Below, one piece after another: positions 1-9,161 of a stretch of DNA of 64,000 nt; the first letter of the stretch is position 1; the number at the start of each line of letters is the position of its first letter. Source of the stretch: Paraburkholderia dinghuensis. Lineage in GTDB: Bacteria; Pseudomonadota; Gammaproteobacteria; Burkholderiales; Burkholderiaceae. The notes under the pieces are model-generated. The model had not been told where the DNA came from and made no database searches. It saw only the letters and a program-made list of their open reading frames with translations. The position numbers and the translations under genes are program-made. The DNA is taken from NCBI RefSeq assembly GCF_003837865.1, contig NZ_RQIS01000008.1, positions 215,745 to 279,744 of the forward strand, in the 5' to 3' direction.

Positions 1-326
1 TCATCCGCCGCGATATCGCGCAGCGCATGAATGTACACATGACCATCGATCTCTTCCGCTTCGCAGTTCGGCGCACACGAGTGATTGATCCAGCGTGCGC
101 TGTTGCCGTTCACCTTGCCGTCGATGACGTCGCCGTCCTCGAGCGCGAAGTAAAACGTGTGATTCGGTTCATCCGGATTGTGGGGGTGACGCCGCAACGC
201 TTCCTTCCAGGAGATGCGCTCGCCTTTATATTCGATCAGGCGCGCGCCCGCCTCGATCGGCCCAGTCGCAAACACGCCCTTACCGTGTACGCCCGACTGG
301 CGCACGACGATCCTGCGTACACTCAT
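1..326 (-). CDS. SET-domain protein, partial (C-terminus outside window)
   Basis: Reading the minus strand from an ATG at 326 gives an uninterrupted 108-codon frame that leaves the window at base 1. The N-terminus (MSVRRIVVRQSGVHGKGVFA) is the usual start of a SET domain, and the second half contains the hallmark RWINHSC-x2-NC block, which in SET enzymes forms the S-adenosylmethionine/lysine-binding pseudoknot. An AAGGA ribosome site lies about five bases before the ATG. Eukaryotic SET proteins methylate protein lysines; stand-alone bacterial versions are common in Burkholderia but their substrates are mostly unknown. The family call is firm, the function is not. Confidence 0.82.
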   Translation of the reverse strand, partial: MSVRRIVVRQSGVHGKGVFATGPIEAGARLIEYKGERISWKEALRRHPHNPDEPNHTFYFALEDGDVIDGKVNGNSARWINHSCAPNCEAEEIDGHVYIHALRDIAAD

Positions 327-566
327 TGAATGAATCCTTGTGAAGTACTTGGGAAACTATCCCTGCTGCAACGAACGGCGTGAAAGCGGCAACGGCCGCA
401 TTGAATGTTCGCTCTGGCCCCGCGCGCATCCCCGCGCATCCCACTACGCAAACGCGGCGCCTCGCAGGCGCCGCGCTCGTGCAGCGCCCGGGCGCGACAC
501 AACCGGCATCGTACACGTTCGTGCGGTCTTCGTTCAACCCGTGCAGTCACGCCAGAGGTCCGCGCC

Positions 567-1679
567 TTAGCGTTGCCCGATCGTCGTCTCGCCAAAGAGC
601 TTTTTCTGATCGCGCGGCTGCGAACGCCAGTACTGCGGAGGCGCATTCACGCTCGCACCGAGTTGAGCCGCAGCGTGCCAGGGCCAGCGCGGATCGTAGA
701 GCATCGCGCGCGCCATCGCGATCATGTCGGCGTCGCCATCCGCGATCACCTGATGCGCCTGCAGCGGATCGGTGATGAGACCGACCGCGATCGTCGTCAT
801 ACCGGTGGCCTGTTTCACTTTGCGCGCGAACGGCACTTGATAGCCCGGCTCGAGCGGTATCTTCTGCAACGGCGAAACGCCACCCGACGACACGTCGATC
901 CAGTCCGCGCCGCGAGCCTTCAACGCTTGCGCGAATACGACGGTGTCCTCAGGGGTCCAGCCCCCATCGACCCAGTCGGTCGCCGACACACGCACGCCAA
1001 CCGGACGATCGGCGGGAAACTCGGCGCGCACTGCGTCGAACACTTCGAGTGGAAAACGCATGCGGTTCTCGCGCGAGCCGCCATATTCATCGCTGCGCTG
1101 GTTCGCGATCGGCGAGAGGAACTGATGCAGCAGATAACCATGCGCAGCGTGCACTTCGATCGCGTCGATGCCGAGCCGCGCCGCACGCCGCGCCGTGGCG
1201 CGAAACGCGTCGCGCACGCGATTCAGACCCGCGACATCGAGCGCGAGCGGCGGCGGCTCATCGTCCTTGTGCGGTAGTGCCGACGGCGCATGCGGCAGCC
1301 AGCCGCCGTCGTCCACCGATATCAACTGACCGCCCTCCCAGGGTACGTGGCTCGACGCCTTGCGGCCCGCGTGCGCAATCTGCATCGCGACGCAGATCGG
1401 CGAATGACGGCGGATCGCGGCGAGCACCGGCACTAGCGCAGCTTCCGTCGCGTCGTCCCACAAGCCGAGATCGCCTGGCGTGATGCGTCCGTCCGGTTCG
1501 ACCGCGGTGGCTTCGATGCACAGCATGCCCGCGCCCGAGAGCGACAGATGACCGAGATGAATCAGATGCCAGTCGTTGGCCTCTCCGCGCTCGGCGGAGT
1601 ATTGACACATCGGCGATACGACAATGCGATTGGCGAGCGTCACGCCACGCAGTGAGAGCGGAGTGAAGAGTGGGCTCAT
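567..1679 (-). CDS. Old Yellow Enzyme family NADH:flavin oxidoreductase (XenA/YqjM-like)
   Basis: A 370-residue FMN-dependent ene-reductase with a TIM-barrel fold. The N-terminus has the class-specific SPMCQYSA block, placing Cys25 where XenA and YqjM carry the redox-tuning cysteine. The substrate-binding HAAHGYLLHQFLSP segment and the downstream EYGGSRENR motif lie in the middle, and the C-terminal DMIAMARAMLYDPRWP block contacts the FMN phosphate. Length fits the thermophilic-like OYE subclass. These enzymes reduce activated C=C bonds in enones, nitro compounds or nitrate esters using NAD(P)H; the physiological substrate cannot be told from sequence. It is followed on the same strand from upstream by a glutamine amidotransferase, with no obvious functional link. 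Confidence 0.92.
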   Translation of the reverse strand: MSPLFTPLSLRGVTLANRIVVSPMCQYSAERGEANDWHLIHLGHLSLSGAGMLCIEATAVEPDGRITPGDLGLWDDATEAALVPVLAAIRRHSPICVAMQIAHAGRKASSHVPWEGGQLISVDDGGWLPHAPSALPHKDDEPPPLALDVAGLNRVRDAFRATARRAARLGIDAIEVHAAHGYLLHQFLSPIANQRSDEYGGSRENRMRFPLEVFDAVRAEFPADRPVGVRVSATDWVDGGWTPEDTVVFAQALKARGADWIDVSSGGVSPLQKIPLEPGYQVPFARKVKQATGMTTIAVGLITDPLQAHQVIADGDADMIAMARAMLYDPRWPWHAAAQLGASVNAPPQYWRSQPRDQKKLFGETTIGQR

Positions 1680-1800
1680 GGGAGGAAAGGTGAACGGGGA
1701 AAGGGAGCGTTTGAGAATATCACGCAGCCTTTTTTCGTTGCAGGAACCGAGCCAGTCAGTCGGGCGGCAGGCAACGACACGCGCCGCACCGAAGGCAATC

Positions 1801-2535
1801 TCAGGGCCGGTTCATCGCACTGGCGGCAGGCGCATCGATGCTATCGAGCCAGTCACCGAACATGCGGCTCGCTTGCCGTTCCAGACACGGACCGTGCTTC
1901 GCCGTAGCGGCGCGCAGCGCGTTGACGTCGACACCAGCGTGAGCGATTTCAGCGGCATGGCCGATCAACCAGGGTTCGAAGCGGTCGGCACGCACTTCGG
2001 GATGACACTGCAGGCCGAGCACATGATTGCCCCACGAGAACGCCTGGTTCTCGCAGAGCGGCGTCGAGGCAAGGCGCGTGGCGCCCTCCGGCAGGTCGAA
2101 CGTATCGCCGTGCCAGTGCAGCATCGACGTCACGTGGCCGTCGAGGTGACGCAGCGGCGACGTGCGGCCAGCCTCGGTCAGCGTGAGCGGCGTCCAGCCG
2201 ATCTCGGCTTCATCCGCTGCGTAGACGCGTGCGCCGAGTACACGCGCGATCACTTGCGCGCCGAGACAGATGCCTAGCGTCGGAAGCCCGGCATTGATGC
2301 GTTTTTCGACAAGCGCCGCGAGCGAACTGAGAGTGGGATAACGCGCGTCGTCGCACGCGTTGATCGGGCCGCCGAGGATCACCATCAGCGAGGCCGCCAA
2401 GGGATTGAGCGCGCCGATCCGCGCAAAGCCGACGTCCAGATAGCGGACGAGGTGCCCGCGTTCGCCCAGGACGCGCTCCAGGGAGCCGAGATCCTCGAAA
2501 TAGACATGGCGGACGGCCAATACTTCGCGATTCAT
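1801..2535 (-). CDS. Class I glutamine amidotransferase (GMP synthase GATase-like)
   Basis: A stand-alone 244-residue class I glutamine amidotransferase. The nucleophile elbow GICLGAQ places the catalytic cysteine at residue 90; the C-terminal QCHPEVR supplies His178 and Glu180, completing the triad. Stand-alone proteins of this type are usually annotated as GMP synthase-like or gamma-glutamyl hydrolases; there is no ATP-pyrophosphatase domain, so it is not GuaA. It starts with ATG about 100 bases after the MarR gene on the same strand, so the two could be co-transcribed. The substrate to which ammonia is transferred is unknown. Confidence 0.85.
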   Translation of the reverse strand: MNREVLAVRHVYFEDLGSLERVLGERGHLVRYLDVGFARIGALNPLAASLMVILGGPINACDDARYPTLSSLAALVEKRINAGLPTLGICLGAQVIARVLGARVYAADEAEIGWTPLTLTEAGRTSPLRHLDGHVTSMLHWHGDTFDLPEGATRLASTPLCENQAFSWGNHVLGLQCHPEVRADRFEPWLIGHAAEIAHAGVDVNALRAATAKHGPCLERQASRMFGDWLDSIDAPAASAMNRP

Positions 2536-2638
2536 CGGCTGATTCCCGGGTCAGCGGCACGTTACGGGCACACCAGCTGCCCGGCGCCGCCGCGCGGCTG
2601 TGCCCGCAAAGCGGGCGAACAGCCGCAGTCTGCAGACG

Positions 2639-3277
2639 TTACACCGCGAAGATCTTCCAGTTCTTCTTCTGCGTCGTCGCGTCAGCCTGGTCGTACACCG
2701 AGCAATCCAGCCGAAGATCGGTGTCGGTCATGTCGATGCCGAGCAGTGCGCAATGATGCGCCGTCTTCTTCGGATTCTTGCTGACTTCGAGGTGCGAGCA
2801 GGTGAGGCACATCCGGTGCTGCGGGATGGCTTCCTGAACTTCGAGTTGATAGACGGTCTTCAGGAGCGTGCGGTAGAACACCGCTTGCTCGTCGCCGCGC
2901 AACGTGCCGACGGCCTTCGAGAGGAAGTCCGGCCATTGCGCCGCTTTCTTCGCCGCCGTGCGGCCTCGCGTCGTGAGGCGCACCGCGAGCGCGCGGCCGT
3001 CATCGAGCGCGCGTCGTTTTTCGACGAGGCCCTTCGTTTCGAGCGTGCTCACCGCATCGCTGGTCGTCGCTGCGGTCAGCGCCGTTTCCCGGGCGATCTC
3101 GCCGAGGCGCATCGGCCCTTTGCGCTGCATCAACAGAACGAGAATTTCGCCCTGGGTCGGCGTCAGTCCTGCTCCTTCGGCCCAGTCCCACGCCTGGCTC
3201 CGCATCGCCGTGCTGAGTCGCAACAGGCTATGGGTCACCCGCCCGGCTGCCTGCTCTCCGTATACGCCTTCGCTCAT
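2639..3277 (-). CDS. MarR-family regulator with C-terminal cysteine cluster
   Basis: A winged-helix regulator of about 212 residues. The DNA-binding part (LTPTQGEILVLLMQRKGPMRLGEIARE, then the wing with a D-DGR-x-LAV-x-LT block) is typical of MarR. Unlike ordinary MarR proteins of about 150 residues it continues into an extra C-terminal segment with MCLTC, then HHC, then LDC, giving four cysteines and two histidines that look able to bind a metal or Fe-S cluster. I chose the ATG at 3277; a GTG at 3325 in the same frame would add 16 residues. It probably senses metal, redox or a small molecule; this is inference. Confidence 0.85.
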   Translation of the reverse strand: MSEGVYGEQAAGRVTHSLLRLSTAMRSQAWDWAEGAGLTPTQGEILVLLMQRKGPMRLGEIARETALTAATTSDAVSTLETKGLVEKRRALDDGRALAVRLTTRGRTAAKKAAQWPDFLSKAVGTLRGDEQAVFYRTLLKTVYQLEVQEAIPQHRMCLTCSHLEVSKNPKKTAHHCALLGIDMTDTDLRLDCSVYDQADATTQKKNWKIFAV

Positions 3278-3559
3278 AGTCTTTCGCTGGTTATTGGCAG
3301 CTCGCGCTGCATCGTCAGCCGCCACAGAGGACGACTGTCATGTGGGAATAAACTGCGTCCGATAATCCGGACCGCATACCAATCTCAAAATTTACGCCTC
3401 AAAATCCTGCGCTGCAAACTTGCTGGCAGGTTTCACTTCGCACAACCGTTCTTTCTCGCCGCAACAGCTCAAGCGTCATCCTCGCACTGGTGCCACCACG
3501 ACAAACCGACATTCTATGCGAGAGTGGCGAATCGCACAGCTAAGTTATTCAATTCGCAT

Positions 3560-3568
3560 TGTGGATAA
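3560..3568 (-). promoter_or_regulatory. DnaA-box consensus
   Basis: TGTGGATAA is the exact complement of the DnaA consensus TTATCCACA. A weaker GTTGATAA follows nine bases later and TTACCCACA lies at 3730-3738. Binding has not been shown. Confidence 0.4.
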
Positions 3569-3700
3569 CCCGTTGATAACAACGCCGATCGTTTGTTGTT
3601 GAATCCTTGATGACAAACAATCGCCCCGCTTGACGTTTCCAGGTTATCTCGTATTTCGCACTCGAACGCAACAGGTATCTACGCGACCGTGGCTTGCGCA

Positions 3701-3725
3701 ATGCCTTGAGTTTTCAGGCATTTTT
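3701..3725 (+). terminator. Terminator-like hairpin, plus strand
   Basis: ATGCCT and AGGCAT pair around a nine-base loop and are followed at once by TTTTT. No plus-strand gene is visible upstream, so it may end a small RNA starting in 3600-3670; a possible -35 TTGACG is seen near 3634. The same loop core recurs near 37075-37091. Confidence 0.4.
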
Positions 3726-3889
3726 ACAGTTACCCACAGGCGAAGAGTCGCTCGTTCGCGACCATTGTGTCCATATTTGTAAATATTAGAACAGGCAAAA
3801 GCCTAGAGGACCTCGAAATGACTGAGGAACGCTACGAAAAAAATAATTCGTCGTAGATTCACCCACTGCGTCACTTGGTCTCTCCCGTA

Positions 3890-3921
3890 CCAAAAAACAC
3901 GAAGGCAGCCCGCAGGCTGCC
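3890..3921 (-). terminator. Rho-independent terminator of the YbdK-type ligase gene
   Basis: On the minus strand GGCAGCC-TGCG-GGCTGCC forms a 7-bp GC stem with a four-base loop, followed within five bases by a run of six T. It lies 45 bases past the stop codon of the upstream ligase gene. Confidence 0.8.
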
Positions 3922-3966
3922 CCCGTAATGCACCAGGCGCCGATGTCAGCCCCTGGCCCTGACCAC

Positions 3967-5082
3967 TCAGGCGCGCCAACGCAGGCACTGCTGACGAACG
4001 GCCTCGTGCAGCGACTTCTCTTCGGCGACCACACCGCGCAGCCAGGTGGCATCGTTGGTCTGGGCGCGGGCGATCGTGCCGATCCCGGTCAAAGCCCGCG
4101 TCGCCCCAAGCGCCTCGCCGTGTGGGGCGATCTGCGCGAGCGTATCGATGATGTCTTCCGAAATCGTGCGCCGCTCACCCGTCTGCGGGTTCACGCAGGT
4201 GCCGGCCAGCCCGAAACGACATGCCTGGAAACGATTGAACGTGTAAACGAGGTAATCATCTTCGCGCGGCATGATCGGCCGGTCCGTCAGCAAATGCCGC
4301 GCGAGCGTCTGGATGTAGCAGGCGATCGCCGCCGCCCGTTCGACGGACAGCGGCGTGTCCATCACGCGCACCTCGATCGTGCCGAAGCCGGGTTTCGGGC
4401 GGATATCCCAATAGAAGTCTTTCATGCTGTTGACAACGCCCGTGTGAACCATCTTCGAGAAATACTCCTCGAACTCCGTCCATGTGAGCACGAACGGCGC
4501 GCGGCCCGACAGCGGGAACGCGAACACGGAATTCAGTCGTGCCGAGTGAAATCCGGTATCGACACCCTGCACATACGGCGATGACGCCGATAGTGCGATG
4601 AAGTGCGGGATGAAGCGTGAGAGCGAATGCAGCAGGTAGAGCGCGCTGTCCGCATCGGGACACCCGATGTGGACGTGCTGCCCAAACACCGTGAACTGCT
4701 TCGCGAGATATCCGTAGAGCTCCGAAAGGTACTGAAACCGCGGCGTATCGACGATGCGCCGGTCGCTCCACTCCTGGAACGCATGCGTACCGCCGCCGCA
4801 CAGGCCGACGTTCAGACGATCCGCCGCGGTGACCAGCGTGTCGCGGATCTTGCGAAGCTCGGACAGCGCCTGGTCGTGCGTCGTGCAGATGCCGGTGGAC
4901 AGCTCGATCATGCTCTCGGTGATCTCCGGGGTGATGTTGCCCGGGATCTCCTGATCCTTGACGAGACGCATCAAGTCGCTGCCGGCCTTCGTCAGATCGT
5001 AGTCGTGAGTGTTGACGATCTGCATTTCGAGTTCGATACCGAACGTGAACGGCTTCGAATCGACAAATGATTCCAGTGACAT
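3967..5082 (-). CDS. YbdK-family carboxylate-amine ligase (GCS2 type)
   Basis: 371 residues of the glutamate-cysteine ligase 2 family. The N-terminal [12 protein letters not shown] carries the ATP/Mg-binding Glu-Leu-Glu, LCGGGTHAF and the FGQHVHIG block are core family motifs, and the [11 protein letters not shown] segment holds further active-site carboxylates and Arg. E. coli YbdK has weak gamma-glutamylcysteine ligase activity; the true substrate in most bacteria is unsettled. The genome segment also encodes classical GshA at 30.4 kb, so this gene is unlikely to be the main glutathione enzyme. A strong terminator follows. Confidence 0.88.
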   Translation of the reverse strand: MSLESFVDSKPFTFGIELEMQIVNTHDYDLTKAGSDLMRLVKDQEIPGNITPEITESMIELSTGICTTHDQALSELRKIRDTLVTAADRLNVGLCGGGTHAFQEWSDRRIVDTPRFQYLSELYGYLAKQFTVFGQHVHIGCPDADSALYLLHSLSRFIPHFIALSASSPYVQGVDTGFHSARLNSVFAFPLSGRAPFVLTWTEFEEYFSKMVHTGVVNSMKDFYWDIRPKPGFGTIEVRVMDTPLSVERAAAIACYIQTLARHLLTDRPIMPREDDYLVYTFNRFQACRFGLAGTCVNPQTGERRTISEDIIDTLAQIAPHGEALGATRALTGIGTIARAQTNDATWLRGVVAEEKSLHEAVRQQCLRWRA

Positions 5083-5183
5083 GGCACCCCCTGTTGCTCA
5101 CGTGCCGCGCGTTTCCTGCGTCGCTTGCGGCACGCCGTGTTACATGGCTTGCGGCGCCCGGCTGCTAGCCGGCCCCGCATCGT

Positions 5184-6389
5184 TCACTTTTCGCCCCGTT
5201 CGCCTGTGAATGCAAGCGCGCGATAGACGAGCCACGGTCCCAGAAGCTGCAGCACCGCGATCGCGCACATCATGATCGCGCGCATCCGGGGATCGAAGTT
5301 TGGATAAAGATCGTAGGTGTCCTGCACGAGCATCAGCGCGAGCGCCGACATCGGCGATAGCGCGAGTCCCAGCGCAATGCCCTGCTTCCACTCGAGCCCG
5401 CTCGGCCGGGCAAAGATCAGCACGCCCACCAGTTTCGCAACGAGCCGCGCGACGATCAGTCCGGCCGCCGCCACGCCGCCGACCACGATGTCGTGCCATT
5501 GAAACGTCGTGAGCGTAACCACGAAAAGGATCACGGTGAGCAGCCACCCAGCCGTGCCGAAGTGCTGCGGCCACAGTTGCGGACGCGCTTCGCGGTTCTT
5601 CACGATGATGCCGGCGGCGAGCAGGCTCAGAATCGTCGACAGCCTGAAGACATGCGCGGCTGCGATCGCGAGCAGCACGATGCCGAAGAGCGCAACGAAC
5701 GAATGCTCGTCCTGCGGACTGAGCCTTCGATAGAACAGCGTGCATGCGCGCGCGAGCACGTACGCAATGATCAGCGATCCGATGAGCAGATAGAGCGGCT
5801 GCACGATCGTCGCGAGCACGTTGCCGTAAAACTCCTGATGCAGCCACCCTGAGACGAGCTTCACGACGACCACCGCATACACACTGTTCAACGCAGTGAG
5901 TGTGAGCAGGCGTTGCGTGACCTGACCCTCGGCGCGCAATTCAGTTTTGAGCTGGATCACCATCGCGGGCGAAGTCGACATTGCGATGGAAGCGACGATG
6001 AGCGCGATCATGATCGGCACATCGAGCAAAAGCAGCACGACTAGCACGAGCACGAAGCTGAGTGTCGCTTCAGCAAGGCTCGACAGGATCAGCCATGGAT
6101 TGCGGCGGATCCAGCGCAGGTCGAGGCGGCTGCCGAGTTCGAACAGCAGCAGGCCGAGTGCGACGTCGAGCAGCGGGCGCGCGTCGCTGGCGAGGTCGGC
6201 GTCGATCACGCCGAAACCCGCCGACCCGGCAACCAGGCCGATGACCGCGTAACCGGAAATGCGTGGCAGCCGCCAGGCGCGATAGCACAACTCGCCGCAC
6301 AGACCGGCGGCGAGCAAGGCGAGGCCGGCCCAGAAAATGCCATCGAGGTGTAATGGCCAGGCGGGAAAGAACGAAAACGCCGACTTCAT
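5184..6389 (-). CDS. CPA2-type cation:proton antiporter (KefB/Na+/H+ exchanger-like)
   Basis: A 401-residue inner-membrane protein of about 12 hydrophobic segments. Features of the monovalent cation:proton antiporter 2 family are visible: GYAVIGLVAG in helix 2, LDVALGLLLFELGSRLDL in helix 3-4 and the STSPAMVIQ region after it. It ends soon after the last membrane helix, so it lacks the RCK/TrkA-N nucleotide-binding tail of full-length KefB/KefC. The start at 6389 is supported by AAGGAG eleven bases upstream; the frame stays open 147 bases further but that part is not membrane-protein-like. The transported ion is not predictable. Confidence 0.85.
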   Translation of the reverse strand: MKSAFSFFPAWPLHLDGIFWAGLALLAAGLCGELCYRAWRLPRISGYAVIGLVAGSAGFGVIDADLASDARPLLDVALGLLLFELGSRLDLRWIRRNPWLILSSLAEATLSFVLVLVVLLLLDVPIMIALIVASIAMSTSPAMVIQLKTELRAEGQVTQRLLTLTALNSVYAVVVVKLVSGWLHQEFYGNVLATIVQPLYLLIGSLIIAYVLARACTLFYRRLSPQDEHSFVALFGIVLLAIAAAHVFRLSTILSLLAAGIIVKNREARPQLWPQHFGTAGWLLTVILFVVTLTTFQWHDIVVGGVAAAGLIVARLVAKLVGVLIFARPSGLEWKQGIALGLALSPMSALALMLVQDTYDLYPNFDPRMRAIMMCAIAVLQLLGPWLVYRALAFTGERGEK

Positions 6390-6971
6390 CGTGGTGGCTT
6401 CTCCTTGGCAGAAGACAGTCCGGCTGTCCGACGTCACTCGACAACGACTCACACGTGGGCAAGCCGCATACCACGCGGCTTGATTGCGGTCATCCGGCGG
6501 GCGGCCCGCAAAGCGGACGACTTGCAGCCGGTGCACGTGGGGCCGGCTGGAATTCGACTGCGCGACTGCGGGAAAGCACTGCGCCGGCGCGCCGCGTGCG
6601 GCAGACAGCCGGTGCGGGCGCTTCGCGTGTGGAGAGGGGCGCCCGCCATAGATGAACGAACGTGGCCGGTTCTCCTGATCACTCAGATTCAGGACAAGCT
6701 ACATCCGTTCCTTGGATGCGTCAGCCGTCTGTTGCGGCTCAAGACGCGGGAAGAAGGCCGATTGTGCCACACCTTTTCTGCAATCGTTCCCATCATCCTC
6801 AAACGGAAGCCGGTACGGCAAATGCATCCGTCTTGCAGCGTAAGACGAAAATCCGGCCGCTGCGCGTAAAGCGCGACGACGAAGTCGACTCTCGACAGCG
6901 ACGGCATCAGCTTCGGGTTTACTGTTTACCGTATGTATACGTAGTAACAGTTAACAAAGGGGCCGCTCTCC

Positions 6972-6980
6972 TGTGGATAA
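6972..6980 (-). promoter_or_regulatory. DnaA-box consensus
   Basis: TGTGGATAA, an exact complement of the DnaA consensus, directly after an AT-rich tract. A degenerate CGAGGATAA follows at 6982-6990. Confidence 0.45.
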
Positions 6981-7152
6981 CCGAGGATAAGTCTGAAAAA
7001 TCAGTTGCTTGTCGAACTCACAACCGATTGCACAGCATGTGCGGGGCTGACCTGGACCCATGAGCAACTTTTTGACCTTTTGCGCGGTGCCGCGAGTTAC
7101 CCCGTTTACGTCCACATCGATTCCACAGAGGGTTCACCTGCAATCCGCCCGG

Positions 7153-7176
7153 TTATCCACAGATTGGGGTGGATAA
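7153..7176 (+). promoter_or_regulatory. Paired inverted DnaA boxes
   Basis: A perfect TTATCCACA (7153-7161) and a one-mismatch inverse box GGTGGATAA (7168-7176) form an inverted pair six bases apart just past the mnmC stop codon. Whether they act in replication or in regulation is unknown. Confidence 0.45.
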
Positions 7177-7199
7177 CCGGGCGTCGCCGGGGGGGCGCA

Positions 7200-9161
7200 T
7201 CAGAGGCTGCGCTGACGGAGTGTGCGCTGCAGGAAACGCGCGGGATCAACGTGCTCAGCGAGTTCGCGCTCGAGCGGCAGCGGCTCGCCCTCGAGTTGCG
7301 ACGCGATCAGTTCGGCACCGAGCGCCGCCCACACTAGGCCGCGTGATCCGTATGCAAAGGCGCCGTATAGGCCCTCGATACGTGGCAGGTCGAGCGGCCA
7401 GGCACCTGAGAGCTGCTGCGCGTCGCGGCGCGCGGCGGATTCGTCGCCGAGCTGGCCGATCATCGGCAAACGGTCGCTCGTGACGCACCGGAACGCGACG
7501 CGCCCCGTGCAGTCGTCCGCGTGAGAAGCGTCGCGTGCCGCGTCGAGATCCGGCAGCATTTGTGCGACACGTTGGAGGTTTTCGGCGTGGCCGGCCGGGC
7601 GCAGGGTGTTGTCGGGATCGTCGAGTTCGTAGGTAGCGCCGGTCAGCGTGACGCTGTCGGGAAGCGGAACGGCGTATCCATCGCCGATCACCGGCACGTG
7701 CAGGTTCGCGAGCGGGCTGTGGGCCACGATCGTCAGCTGCCCGCGCACGATCCGGGTAGGCGCGTAATCAAGCGATGCCGCGCGCGTGGCGTCGTGCGCA
7801 TTCGCGAAGATCATCACCGGCGCCCCGGCGATAAGCGCGCCGTGGTCGTCGAACGCGCGCCATTCGTCGCCCGCGCGTTCGATGTGCGCGACGCTTACCC
7901 CGAAACGTGCGTCGAGTTGCGCGCCGGCCGCCGCGCATTGTGCGCGACACAACAAGGCCGGACTGATCGCCCCGGCCATGGGATAGAACCAGCCGCCCTG
8001 CGCCAGCGCAATGCCTGCGATCTCTTCGGCGCGTTCGCGCGAGACGGCGAACGCGTATTCGTCGGGATACCCGAATGATTCGAGTGCCGCGGCGACGGCA
8101 CGCGATTCGTCATCAGTGGCAAGTTGCAGCAACCCTTTGCGCGTGCGTGTGAGCTCGTGGCCGGCCGCTTCGAGCGCTTTCCAGCGTCGCAACGCGTAGA
8201 GAAAAGCGGCGCGCGTGATGCGCGACGCGCTGCTGTCGTCGCGCGAAATCATCGGGTGAAAGACGCCCGCCGGATTGCCCGACGCTTCACATGCGGGCTC
8301 CGCGTGCCGTTCGATCAGCGTGACGCGCCAACCGCGCGCGGCGAGCCGTTCGACGAGCGCGCAGCCGGCCATTCCGGCACCGACCACGATCGCATGTCGC
8401 TCGCGTGGGGCGACGGGCAGTGGCGGTTCGTAGCGCCTCACCCGCCAGCGCGGCGCGAAGCGACCGACGAGCATCGCGCGTTTCGAGCCGAAGCCCGCGA
8501 TCTTGCGGTACTCGAAGCCGCTCGCCTCGAGTGCCCGTTTGACCTCGCCAGCGCTGCTCCACGTCGCGAACGTGGCGTTTTCGCCGGCCACGCGCGCGAG
8601 TGCCTTGAATACCGCCGGTGACCAGAGGTCGTGATTTTTCGCGGGTGCGAATCCGTCGAGATAGAACGCGTCTGCTCGCAACCACAGTTTGGGAAGCGCA
8701 TCGGTTGCATCGCCGAAAACGAGCGTCAGCGTGACGAGTCCTCCGTCAAATTCGAGGCGATGGACGCCGGGCACGAGCATCGGCCAGGCATCGGCGAGTT
8801 CGTGCGCTCGCTCGGTGAGCGATGTATTCGCTACCACTGCGCTGAGCGCGATCCGCAGGTCGTCGCGGTTGAACGGGTGTTTTTCGACCGAAACAAAATG
8901 CAGCCGCTCGCAGCGAGACGCATCGTCGCGCCACGCCTGCCAGGTGGTCAGGAAGTTCACGCCGATGCCGAAACCGGTCTCCAGCACAGTGAAAACCCTG
9001 CGTTCGCGCCATCGCTCCGGCAGTTCGTTGCCTTGCAGAAAGACGCTGTGCGCCTGGGCGAGTGCGCCGGAAGCGCTGTGGTAAATATCGCCATAAACGG
9101 GCGAAAACGGCGTGCCGTCCTCGCGAAAGGCGAGCATGGCGGGAGTCAGGATGGCGGTCAT
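7200..9161 (-). CDS. mnmC: Bifunctional tRNA modification enzyme MnmC
   Basis: 653 residues, the usual length for the fused enzyme. The N-terminal third is a SAM-dependent methyltransferase (VLETGFGIGVNFLTTW glycine-rich motif, YLDGFAPAKN catalytic region). The rest is a DAO-type FAD oxidoreductase with the dinucleotide-binding VVGAGMAGCALVERLAARGW segment near residue 255. MnmC converts cmnm5(s2)U34 to nm5 and then to mnm5(s2)U34 in tRNA wobble positions, finishing the pathway begun by MnmE (encoded here at 40.6 kb) with MnmG. The fused form and both domain signatures make the call secure. Confidence 0.95.
   Translation of the reverse strand: MTAILTPAMLAFREDGTPFSPVYGDIYHSASGALAQAHSVFLQGNELPERWRERRVFTVLETGFGIGVNFLTTWQAWRDDASRCERLHFVSVEKHPFNRDDLRIALSAVVANTSLTERAHELADAWPMLVPGVHRLEFDGGLVTLTLVFGDATDALPKLWLRADAFYLDGFAPAKNHDLWSPAVFKALARVAGENATFATWSSAGEVKRALEASGFEYRKIAGFGSKRAMLVGRFAPRWRVRRYEPPLPVAPRERHAIVVGAGMAGCALVERLAARGWRVTLIERHAEPACEASGNPAGVFHPMISRDDSSASRITRAAFLYALRRWKALEAAGHELTRTRKGLLQLATDDESRAVAAALESFGYPDEYAFAVSRERAEEIAGIALAQGGWFYPMAGAISPALLCRAQCAAAGAQLDARFGVSVAHIERAGDEWRAFDDHGALIAGAPVMIFANAHDATRAASLDYAPTRIVRGQLTIVAHSPLANLHVPVIGDGYAVPLPDSVTLTGATYELDDPDNTLRPAGHAENLQRVAQMLPDLDAARDASHADDCTGRVAFRCVTSDRLPMIGQLGDESAARRDAQQLSGAWPLDLPRIEGLYGAFAYGSRGLVWAALGAELIASQLEGEPLPLERELAEHVDPARFLQRTLRQRSL

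Larger units (their letters stand above)
3278..3966. other. Non-coding stretch with DnaA-box-like sites and hairpins
   Basis: No convincing gene was found in this 690-base AT-richer gap. It holds a perfect DnaA box in inverse orientation (TGTGGATAA, 3560-3568), a one-mismatch box (TTACCCACA, 3730-3738), a plus-strand terminator-like hairpin at 3701-3725, and the terminator of the ligase gene at 3890-3921. The promoter of the MarR gene should be in 3278-3400. Confidence 0.5.
6390..7199. other. Large intergenic region with AT-rich tract and DnaA boxes
   Basis: 810 bases without a credible gene, between the antiporter start and the mnmC stop. The left part should carry the antiporter promoter. 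The right part has an AT-rich stretch (6916-6957) followed by a perfect DnaA box at 6972-6980, a second perfect box in the opposite orientation at 7153-7161 and a one-mismatch box (GGTGGATAA) at 7168-7176. This resembles a compact replication-origin or DnaA-titration site. Confidence 0.5.

Noticed and set aside
6662..7063. 133-codon plus-strand frame in the 6.4-7.2 kb gap
   Set aside because: No ribosome site, no domain, and it crosses the DnaA-box and AT-rich tract.
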